DNA from: an uncultured Anaerolineaceae bacterium
Lineage (GTDB): Bacteria > Chloroflexota > Anaerolineae > Anaerolineales > Anaerolineaceae
Direction: 5' to 3'
Length of the DNA: 6,433 bases
Assembly: GCA_937890875.1 (NCBI GenBank)
Contig: CALAEB010000329.1
Span: forward strand, 1-6,433
The notes beneath the pieces were generated by a model. The model was not told the DNA's origin, made no database searches, and was given only the letters and a program-made list of their open reading frames with translations. Shown here piece after piece: positions 1 to 6,433 of the stretch (positions are counted from its first letter, which is position 1; each line of letters begins with the position of its first letter). The position numbers and the translations under genes were made by a program.

Positions 1-3000
1 CCGCGCGGCCATACCGGGAATGGTTAAATGAATTTATGCTCGACCTGGATAATTTGCCGGATCCTCTTGAAAAAAACGGGAAATTGGAATGCAGCGATGA
101 CCATTCCCGCGATATTTTGACAAGTCAAAAAGTATTTGGGTACACTTATGAAGATCTGCAGAAAATTTTGATTCCGATGACAAAAAATGGCGAAGAAGGG
201 CTCGGTGCGATGGGCAATGACACACCGCTGGCTGTTTTGTCAGACCATCCGATGCTTGTATTTGACTATTTTAAAGAATTATTTGCCCAGGTGACCAACC
301 CGCCGATCGATGCCAAAAGGGAAGAGATCGTTACGGCGACGGAAGTGATGATCGGCTCGGAACAAAACCTGTTGGAGTCACAGCCTGAAAACTGCCGTCA
401 GGTTAAGCTTTCCTCTCCGATTTTAACGAACAAAGCGCTGGAAAAACTGCGAAACCTGAACCGTTTGTATTTTCGTTCGGTTACTTTGCCTGTACTTTTT
501 AATCCTTCCGGTGATGTCAATGAAATGGAAAAGGCGTTAAAAGCGCTTTTTGACCGGGCTGACGACATAATCGCAAACGGCGAAGCGAATATCCTGATTC
601 TGTCTGATCGCGGGGTTGACGCGCAGCATGCTCCGATTCCTATCTTGCTCGCCGTTGCCGGACTTCATCATCATTTGATCCGGAAAGGGACTCGGACACA
701 GATTGGATTGGTGGTTGAATCCGGAGAACCGCGCGAAATCCATCATTTCGCCATGCTGATCGGTTACGGAGCCGTTGCAATTAATCCTTATTTGGCGTAC
801 GAGAGTATTGAAAATATGATTCAGCAGGGTTTTCTGGCTGATGTCGATCCTGCTGGTGCAGTTGAGCAATATACCAAAGCAATTGTCAAGGGCGTTGTCA
901 AGACAATTTCAAAAATGGGTATTTCAACAATCCAAAGTTACTGCGGCGCGCAAATATTTGAAGCGGTTGGATTATGCCAACCCTTTGTCGAAGAATATTT
1001 TACAGGGACTCCGTCCAGAGTGGCCGGAATCGGTATCCATGAGATCACACGGGAAACAATTCAGCGTCACCAACTGGCTTTTTCGCTGGATCCGGTTGAA
1101 AACAGGCTTTGCCTGGATGCCGGAGGACGGTACCAATGGCGCGATGACGGTGAAAAACATTTGTTCAACCCGGAGTCAATTTACGCTTTGCAGCAGGCCT
1201 GCCGGAGGGATGATTACTCGCTGTTCAAAAAATATACGAGTCTGATCGATGATCAATCCAAAGGGCATACAACCTTACGCGGAATGCTTCAATTTAAGTT
1301 TGATCAGCCTCCGGTTCCGATTGAAGCGGTCGAACCTGTCGAGTCTATTATCCGCAGATTTAAAACCGGAGCGATGTCTTATGGTTCGCTGAGCAAAGAG
1401 GCGCATGAGGCATTGGCCGTCGCGATGAACCGGATCGGGGCGAAAAGCAATACCGGAGAAGGCGGCGAGGATCCGACGCGGTACATCCAGACGTCGGGAG
1501 GTGATTCACTGAACAGCGCAATCAAACAGGTCGCCTCCGGTCGTTTCGGCGTGACCAGTAATTATCTGATTCACGCAAAGGAAATTCAAATTAAAATGGC
1601 GCAAGGCGCAAAACCGGGCGAAGGCGGGCAGCTGCCGGGAGAGAAAGTTTATCCGGAAATCGCGCGGGCGCGGCATTCAACGCCGGGAGTCGGATTAATC
1701 TCACCGCCGCCGCATCATGATATCTATTCTATTGAGGACCTGTCCCAGTTGATTTTCGACCTGAAAAATGCGAATTCACAGGCGCGGATCAATGTCAAAC
1801 TTGTGTCTGAAGTCGGCGTCGGGACGGTGGCGGCGGGGGTTGCCAAGGCGGGCGCGGATGTTGTGCTGATCAGCGGCCATGACGGCGGGACGGGCGCCGC
1901 TCCGTTGACCAGTATCCGCCATGTCGGGTTGCCATGGGAACTCGGCGTCGCGGAAACCCATCAAACGCTTTTATTAAATCATTTGCGGGACCGGATTGTC
2001 ATTGAAACAGACGGGCAGTTGAAAACAGGACGGGATGTCGTGATTGCAGCGTTACTGGGCGCGGAAGAATATGGTTTTGCGACCGGCCCTTTGGTTGCAC
2101 TGGGATGTGTGATGATGCGGGTATGTAACTTGGATACTTGTCCAACCGGAATTGCCACACAAAATCCTGAATTACGGAAAAAATTCACCGGAGATCCGGA
2201 ATATGTGATCCGGTTTATGCGGTTCGTTGCGCAGGAAATGCGTGAATGGATGGCAAAACTTGGTTTCCGGACGGTTGAGGAGATGATTGGCAGGACTGAC
2301 CGGCTTAAAACGGATCCGGCAGAAAAACACTGGAAAGCAAAGGGAATTGATCTTTCCTGTCTGTTATATCGGCCTGAGAATTCGGAAACCGCGAAAAACA
2401 GCAGCCGGCCGCTGCCGGATAATCGGCTTCGTGAATCGCTGGATCAGCGTGCCTTACTGCCTATATGCCGGACGGCTATTGAAAACGGGGAAAAGGTTCG
2501 GATCGAGTTCCCGATTCGGAACACGGACCGGACTACCGGTACACAAGTGGGGAGCGCAGTCACCCGCCGGCACGGGTTGGACGGTCTGCCGGACGATACC
2601 ATCCATATGAAATTCACAGGCTCTGCCGGGCAAAGTTTCGGCGCGTTTATTCCGCGGGGCGTTACGATGGAATTGGAAGGGGATTCAAACGATTATATCG
2701 GGAAAGGACTTTCCGGCGGCCGGATTATTGTCTATCCTCCGACCGGATCAATGTTCGCCGCTGAAGAAAATATCATCATCGGGAATGTCAGTTTTTACGG
2801 CGCTACATCCGGTGAGGCCTTCATTTGCGGTGTTGCCGGTGAACGATTCGGCGTACGAAACAGCGGAGCGGTCGCGGTCGTTGAGGGCTTAGGAGATCAC
2901 GGCTGTGAATATATGACCGGCGGAAGAGTGATCGTGCTGGGACGGACCGGACGGAATTTTGCGGCTGGGATGTCCGGCGGCATTGCCTATGTTCTGGACC

Positions 3001-3326
3001 GGGACGGTGATTTTCCGGCAAAATGCAATTATGAAATGATTGAATTGGAGCGTCTTGAGCGGCCGGACGAAATTCTGGATATTCAACGGATTATTGAAAA
3101 ACATCAACGGCTGACAGGCAGTAAGCTGGCCGCGCGGATTCTTGACGGTTGGGATGAAATGGTTCCCCAGTTCCGGAAAGTAATGCCCAAAGATTATAAA
3201 CGGATGCTACGGGCTTTTGCCAATGCGGAATTATCCGGGCTGACCGGAAAAGAAGCTGAAATGGCGGCGTTTGAATGGAACCGGCAGGAGTCCGGCCGGC
3301 TCATCGAAGCAGAGAGGAAATATTAA
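1..3326 (+). CDS. gltB: Glutamate synthase (NADPH) large subunit, 5'-truncated by the window edge
   Basis: This is the alpha subunit of GOGAT, which transfers ammonia released from glutamine to 2-oxoglutarate in the cytoplasm (called gltA in Bacillus). The frame is open from base 3, so the ATG at 36 is internal; the eleven codons before it read [11 protein letters not shown], normal for the family. About 1107 residues are visible. Counting from base 3, residues roughly 40-350 match the central domain ([18 protein letters not shown]). Residues 440-750 form the FMN/2-oxoglutarate barrel, with SNTGEGGED at 482-490, [10 protein letters not shown] from 538, SPPPHHD at 567-573 and [11 protein letters not shown] from 624. 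The [3Fe-4S] ligands are Cys702, Cys708 and Cys713 (C-x5-C-x4-C). Residues about 813-1010 form the glycine-rich GXGXG beta-helix domain. From memory the Azospirillum cysteines are 1102, 1108 and 1113, so about 400 residues are missing: the N-terminal glutaminase domain with its catalytic Cys1. No frameshift or missing key residue is seen in the visible part. Confidence 0.97.
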   Translation, partial: ARPYREWLNEFMLDLDNLPDPLEKNGKLECSDDHSRDILTSQKVFGYTYEDLQKILIPMTKNGEEGLGAMGNDTPLAVLSDHPMLVFDYFKELFAQVTNPPIDAKREEIVTATEVMIGSEQNLLESQPENCRQVKLSSPILTNKALEKLRNLNRLYFRSVTLPVLFNPSGDVNEMEKALKALFDRADDIIANGEANILILSDRGVDAQHAPIPILLAVAGLHHHLIRKGTRTQIGLVVESGEPREIHHFAMLIGYGAVAINPYLAYESIENMIQQGFLADVDPAGAVEQYTKAIVKGVVKTISKMGISTIQSYCGAQIFEAVGLCQPFVEEYFTGTPSRVAGIGIHEITRETIQRHQLAFSLDPVENRLCLDAGGRYQWRDDGEKHLFNPESIYALQQACRRDDYSLFKKYTSLIDDQSKGHTTLRGMLQFKFDQPPVPIEAVEPVESIIRRFKTGAMSYGSLSKEAHEALAVAMNRIGAKSNTGEGGEDPTRYIQTSGGDSLNSAIKQVASGRFGVTSNYLIHAKEIQIKMAQGAKPGEGGQLPGEKVYPEIARARHSTPGVGLISPPPHHDIYSIEDLSQLIFDLKNANSQARINVKLVSEVGVGTVAAGVAKAGADVVLISGHDGGTGAAPLTSIRHVGLPWELGVAETHQTLLLNHLRDRIVIETDGQLKTGRDVVIAALLGAEEYGFATGPLVALGCVMMRVCNLDTCPTGIATQNPELRKKFTGDPEYVIRFMRFVAQEMREWMAKLGFRTVEEMIGRTDRLKTDPAEKHWKAKGIDLSCLLYRPENSETAKNSSRPLPDNRLRESLDQRALLPICRTAIENGEKVRIEFPIRNTDRTTGTQVGSAVTRRHGLDGLPDDTIHMKFTGSAGQSFGAFIPRGVTMELEGDSNDYIGKGLSGGRIIVYPPTGSMFAAEENIIIGNVSFYGATSGEAFICGVAGERFGVRNSGAVAVVEGLGDHGCEYMTGGRVIVLGRTGRNFAAGMSGGIAYVLDRDGDFPAKCNYEMIELERLERPDEILDIQRIIEKHQRLTGSKLAARILDGWDEMVPQFRKVMPKDYKRMLRAFANAELSGLTGKEAEMAAFEWNRQESGRLIEAERKY
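3312..3318 (+). promoter_or_regulatory. Ribosome binding site of gltD
   Basis: The purine-rich run GAGAGGA lies inside the last codons of gltB and leaves 7 bases before the ATG at 3326. It supports that ATG over the earlier in-frame ATG at 3275, which would add 17 residues that look unlike any GltD N-terminus and overlap gltB by 52 bases. Confidence 0.75.
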
Positions 3327-4819
3327 TGGGTAAACAAACTGGATTTATGGATTATCGGCGTGAGATACCGGATGATCTTGAGCCTTCGGGCCGAATTCTG
3401 CATTGGAAGGAATTTCATCTGCCATTGTCGGATGCGAAATTGCGCGCTCAGGGAGCGCGTTGTATGGATTGCGGCGTTCCCTTCTGTCATACCGGGAAAG
3501 TCATTAATGGCATGGCTTCCGGCTGCCCGATCCATAACCTGATTCCTGAATGGAACGATCTGGTTTATCGCGGTTTATGGGAACACGCGCTGAAACGTCT
3601 GCTGATGACAAATAATTTCCCGGAGATAACCGGACGGGTCTGTCCGGCCCCTTGTGAAGGGTCCTGCACTTTAAACCTGATCGATAAACCGGTGACGATC
3701 AAGAATATCGAACTCGCGATCATCGAAAAGGGCTTTGAAGAAGGCTGGATCAAACCGGAGCCGCCTTCGTTCAGAAGCGGGAAAAAAGTGGCTGTGATCG
3801 GTTCCGGTCCGTCCGGATTGGCATGCGCGGACTTATTGAATCGCGCCGGGCATGCGGTGACCGTTTTTGAACGAGCCGACCGGATTGGCGGGCTGCTGAT
3901 GTATGGCATTCCCAACATGAAACTCAGCAAACAGGTATTGCAGCGACGGATTAATCTGCTGATCGCTGAAGGAATCCAGTTTGAACTTAATACGGAAGTC
4001 GGCAAAAATTATCCCATAGAACGGTTGCTCAAAAAGTTTGACGCAACCGTTTTATGTGGCGGTGCGACCAATCCCCGTGATCTTCAGATACCTGGACGGT
4101 CATATAAAGGGATCCATTTTGCGATGGAATTTTTGAAGGCAAATACCCGCAATCTTCTGGACGAATCTGTTCGGAAAGAAGCATATACAACGATTTCGGC
4201 CCGGAATAAACGCGTGATCGTCGTCGGCGGCGGGGACACCGGGACGGATTGTGTGGCGACTGCGCTGCGGCATGGCTGCCAGCGTGTGGTTCAGTTCGAA
4301 CTGATGGACCAGCAGCCTCCGATTCGCAGTGAAGACAACCCATGGCCGGAATGGCCAAAGGTCCGCAAAACGGATTACGGACAGGAAGAGGCCGTCGCGA
4401 TTTATGGGCAAAATCCGCAGCAGTATCGCATCCTTACAAAGAACTTCGAAGCGGATGCGGATGGAAACGTGAAGGCGGTCCACACGGTTCGAGTCGCATG
4501 GCAGTTGGACTCCGAAGGCCGACCTTTTCCGCAGGAAATTCCCGGGTCCGCTCAGGTATGGCAGGCTGACCTGGTCTTATTGGCGCTGGGTTTTCTGGGA
4601 CCGGAAACGCAGCTGCTGGATCAATTAGGTGTTGAACGGGATAAGCGAAGCAATGTGCTGGCGGACGCGGAACGATACGCGACGAATATTCCGGGAATTT
4701 TTTCGGCGGGGGATATGCGCCGGGGACAAAGTTTGGTGGTATGGGCCATTCATGAGGGACGCGGCGCGGCACGTGAAGTGGACCGCTACCTGATGGACGA
4801 TACGAAAATCAGGAGATAA
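3326..4819 (+). CDS. gltD: Glutamate synthase (NADPH) small subunit
   Basis: This is the beta subunit of GOGAT (called gltB in Bacillus). It oxidises NADPH at FAD and passes electrons through two [4Fe-4S] clusters to the large subunit. It has 497 residues, a normal full length. The N-terminal cluster-binding region has Cys46, Cys49, Cys54 and Cys67, then Cys106, Cys110 and Cys114 within GRVCPAPCEGSCT. The FAD-binding Rossmann motif GSGPSG is at 159-164, followed by the acidic end of the fold at Glu182. The NADPH-binding motif GGGDTG is at 301-306. The second FAD contact, SAGDMRRGQSLVVWAI, starts near residue 460. The N-terminus [10 protein letters not shown] closely matches Bacillus-type small subunits. 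The ATG shares its A with the TAA of gltB, so the two are almost certainly co-transcribed and translationally coupled, giving balanced subunit amounts. Related NADPH-oxidoreductase subunits share this fold, but the gltB neighbour settles the identity. Confidence 0.97.
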   Translation: MGKQTGFMDYRREIPDDLEPSGRILHWKEFHLPLSDAKLRAQGARCMDCGVPFCHTGKVINGMASGCPIHNLIPEWNDLVYRGLWEHALKRLLMTNNFPEITGRVCPAPCEGSCTLNLIDKPVTIKNIELAIIEKGFEEGWIKPEPPSFRSGKKVAVIGSGPSGLACADLLNRAGHAVTVFERADRIGGLLMYGIPNMKLSKQVLQRRINLLIAEGIQFELNTEVGKNYPIERLLKKFDATVLCGGATNPRDLQIPGRSYKGIHFAMEFLKANTRNLLDESVRKEAYTTISARNKRVIVVGGGDTGTDCVATALRHGCQRVVQFELMDQQPPIRSEDNPWPEWPKVRKTDYGQEEAVAIYGQNPQQYRILTKNFEADADGNVKAVHTVRVAWQLDSEGRPFPQEIPGSAQVWQADLVLLALGFLGPETQLLDQLGVERDKRSNVLADAERYATNIPGIFSAGDMRRGQSLVVWAIHEGRGAAREVDRYLMDDTKIRR

Positions 4820-4922
4820 ACGCGACGGAAGCCCGGGTGTGCTGGCTTTGCCGGTAATATCCGAATGGGATTAATCACAGTCCGCGACAAGTTCCGGATC
4901 CTTCTGAAATGATGTCCTTCCT
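4820..4922. other. Convergent intergenic gap, no clear element
   Basis: This is the gap between the 3' ends of gltD (plus) and the YbaK-like gene (minus). The only hairpin I can draw pairs AAGCC at 4829-4833 with GGCTT at 4844-4848 around a 10-base loop. It has no following T-run on either strand, so I do not call it a terminator. Nothing else is recognisable here. Confidence 0.6.
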
Positions 4923-5402
4923 TTATGGCTGCGAAGCGATATCAGCGGTCTTTGCTCGGGTGATACGAAGGAAATCAGCGGCGGACATCCGGATGCTTAA
5001 ACCGCGCTGTCCTCCGGATACCGCTATTTCGGATTGACTCAGGATTGTTTCATGAACGATGATCTGAAATCCGTGATTCAGCAACGCCAGCGCGGAGATT
5101 CCGCCGGTCTGCAGTTTGGTCAGATCTTCCGCTTCTTTCTGGGTGGCGACCCGGATTTTCTTCTCGCCGATGACAGCAGACGTTTTTTTGCAGTCAACTT
5201 CAAGCGGTCCGGGGATCACTAAGAGCATCGGTTTTCCCGGTGTGAAGCGCAGTCCGACAATCGTTTTATAAACGATAAAGGGATCCAAGTGAAACAGAAC
5301 GGCGGATTCCTCGGCACTTCTTTTGATTGCTTCCGATTCAAGCGTTTTGAATTCAACCTTTTGAGACTGTAAAAATCTGGTTACATTGTTCTGAATAGGC
5401 AT
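4923..5402 (-). CDS. YbaK/EbsC (ProX) family aminoacyl-tRNA deacylase
   Basis: This is a single-domain trans-editing hydrolase, expected to remove a wrong amino acid from a tRNA in the cytoplasm; E. coli YbaK acts on Cys-tRNA(Pro). It has 159 residues, the same length as YbaK. Family marks are VYKTIV with the conserved Lys46, TGGISALAL with Gly101, and VSGGQRGLSI with Ser129, all at YbaK numbering. By the same numbering, the YbaK substrate contacts Tyr20, Phe29 and Asp136 (recalled from memory) are Thr, Ser and Ser, and the GGISP proline is Ala. The exact substrate is therefore uncertain, and I leave the symbol blank. I chose the ATG at 5402 because family homology begins there. An in-frame ATG at 5480 would add 26 unrelated residues that overlap the upstream gene. 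There is no good Shine-Dalgarno sequence before 5402. The start lies one base after the TGA of the PHP gene, which suggests translational coupling. Confidence 0.88.
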   Translation of the reverse strand: MPIQNNVTRFLQSQKVEFKTLESEAIKRSAEESAVLFHLDPFIVYKTIVGLRFTPGKPMLLVIPGPLEVDCKKTSAVIGEKKIRVATQKEAEDLTKLQTGGISALALLNHGFQIIVHETILSQSEIAVSGGQRGLSIRMSAADFLRITRAKTADIASQP

Positions 5403-5403
5403 G

Positions 5404-6433
5404 TCAGGCTTTGTCCAGGTAAATAGGGTTTGAATAAATCCAGCAGCGCAGTTTTTGATGGTAAGGCAGGTAGGACTCAACCCGGTAATAACCCGGCTGC
5501 GTTGTGATAACCGGTATGGACCGCAGTTTTTCCCATTGGCGGAACACTTTCCCGTTATGAATCAGCCGGCAGACAGCCTCCTTGGGGTTGTGTATCTTTA
5601 GCGTGACACTGTTGGTGAAGCGCAGCCGTTCACCGGGAAAGACAGTTTGGTGTTCCCCGTCTGCCGTGAACGAAAAACCGTTGGAAGGATGAATGATATC
5701 AAGCCCGATGAAAAACCGCCCTTTTTTTAATGCGTCATAAACCATTCCCTTGTCGCTTTCCAGGTCTCCGCTGAGTCTCTGCGGGACGAACAGATGGTTA
5801 TTCAGGCAGCGGAAGTGGAATTCGTAAGGGAGAATCGGAAAAGTGAACGGACCAACTTTTTTTATTGTCTGATGGCTGTCGGATCCGGCGTAAGCGTTGA
5901 CCATTCTCCCGTCGGATAACAGTTCGTCCCATTTTAAGATACTCTCTTCATTTCCGCCCATCGGGAAAAACGCGGGATAAAAGGTGTTTTTCAAATAAGA
6001 AAATATGCTTTGCGACTGGTTTTTGAATTCATCCCACAGGTTATAGATCTCAATGCCGGTGAAATTCTTGACCTCCCAGTTTATCCAGGGTGAGCCAGGC
6101 TTGTTCATCAGCCTGTTGTTTTTTGCATATGGATGCGCAAGGATGCTGATCCCGCGGTTCCGCCGGACCGCATCAATTAATGCCTGCGGATCAGAAGCGA
6201 GCGCTGCCAGTTCCAGACTGCTGTTCAGCACCAGCAGATGATTTCGCTGCGGTTCCTCCGGATCATTGATTTCTTCCCCGACCAGCAGCAACACTTTTTT
6301 CCCGTCCCGATAATAATATTGATCATTCTCTTTGATATAAATATTATGTTCAGTCGTGACGATACCATCTATTCCCGCGTTTAATCCCGCTTGCGCGATC
6401 TCATAGTAATTTCCGGATCCGCCGGAAATATTG
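5404..6433 (-). CDS. PHP-domain metallohydrolase, CehA/McbA-like, N-terminus outside the window
   Basis: This is a metal-dependent hydrolase or phosphoesterase of the PHP superfamily with unknown substrate. The frame stays open to the right edge, so the GTG at 6294 is an internal valine codon; 342 residues are visible. Numbering from the first whole codon, PHP metal-site motifs appear in order: TTEHN with His29, GEEI with Glu53/Glu54, NHLLVLN with His65, ILAHP with His100, and GSDSH at 183-187. The first motif (HxH) should lie just upstream, outside the window. After GSDSH, a segment resembling the ALKKGRFFIG helix of CehA/McbA-type proteins (229-243) leads into a beta-rich C-terminal stretch, about 250-342, probably an Ig-like or sandwich domain. 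No membrane segment is visible, but a signal peptide or anchor could be in the missing part. HisK (histidinol phosphatase), RNase AM and DNA polymerase PHP domains are less likely, given the motif spacing and this C-terminal extension. It is the first of two tightly spaced minus-strand genes. Confidence 0.85.
   Translation of the reverse strand, partial: NISGGSGNYYEIAQAGLNAGIDGIVTTEHNIYIKENDQYYYRDGKKVLLLVGEEINDPEEPQRNHLLVLNSSLELAALASDPQALIDAVRRNRGISILAHPYAKNNRLMNKPGSPWINWEVKNFTGIEIYNLWDEFKNQSQSIFSYLKNTFYPAFFPMGGNEESILKWDELLSDGRMVNAYAGSDSHQTIKKVGPFTFPILPYEFHFRCLNNHLFVPQRLSGDLESDKGMVYDALKKGRFFIGLDIIHPSNGFSFTADGEHQTVFPGERLRFTNSVTLKIHNPKEAVCRLIHNGKVFRQWEKLRSIPVITTQPGYYRVESYLPYHQKLRCWIYSNPIYLDKA

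Noticed and set aside
36..38. ATG at 36 as the start of gltB
   Set aside because: The frame is open to base 3 and the upstream codons match the family. The glutaminase domain that must precede is missing, so this methionine is internal.
936..953. SYCGAQ in GltB, where some homologues have SYRGAQ
   Set aside because: As I recall, this position varies among GltB proteins, and it is not a cofactor or catalytic residue I can name.
3275..3325. Earlier in-frame ATG for gltD
   Set aside because: It would add 17 residues unlike GltD, lies deep in gltB, and lacks the well-placed ribosome site that serves the ATG at 3326.
4829..4848. Hairpin after gltD as an intrinsic terminator
   Set aside because: It has only five base pairs, a 10-base loop and no T-run on either strand.
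5403..5480. Earlier in-frame ATG at 5480 for the YbaK-like gene
   Set aside because: The extra 26 residues have no family match and overlap the conserved frame of the PHP gene.
6292..6294. GTG as the start of the PHP gene
   Set aside because: The codons upstream encode clear PHP sequence, including the TTEHN motif, so the gene continues past the window edge.
59..6420. Several scattered GGATCC palindromes and CCGGATCC variants
   Set aside because: They sit in coding sequence in different frames, with no regular spacing or shared flanks. They fit Gly-Ser or Asp-Pro codon use and chance.

Overview
The window looks like ordinary bacterial chromosome of about 50% GC, densely coded, with no sign of mobile DNA. 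The glutamate synthase sequences resemble those I remember from Bacillota (Bacillus-type GltA/GltB), so a low-to-mid-GC Gram-positive is my best guess. That placement rests on protein resemblance only and is not firm.

The plus-strand half (positions 1 to 4819) is the NADPH-dependent glutamate synthase (GOGAT) operon. The large-subunit gene gltB enters from the left edge already open. About 400 N-terminal residues, the glutaminase domain, lie outside the window. It is followed by a complete small-subunit gene, gltD, whose ATG shares one base with the gltB stop codon. Together they encode the enzyme that makes two glutamates from glutamine and 2-oxoglutarate. GltD takes electrons from NADPH and passes them through its FAD and iron-sulfur clusters to the [3Fe-4S] cluster and FMN of GltB.

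Positions 4820 to 4922 are a 103-base gap between convergent genes, with no convincing terminator.

The minus-strand half (4923 to 6433) holds two tightly packed genes read right to left. The first is a PHP-domain metallohydrolase of the CehA/McbA type, cut by the right edge. One base after its stop codon comes a 159-residue YbaK/ProX-family aminoacyl-tRNA deacylase. The two are probably translationally coupled, but no shared pathway is evident. Promoters for both operons must lie outside the window. I found no RNA genes, CRISPR arrays, insertion sequences or clearly new system. The points most worth a second look are the substituted substrate-contact residues in the YbaK-like protein and its coupling to the PHP protein.
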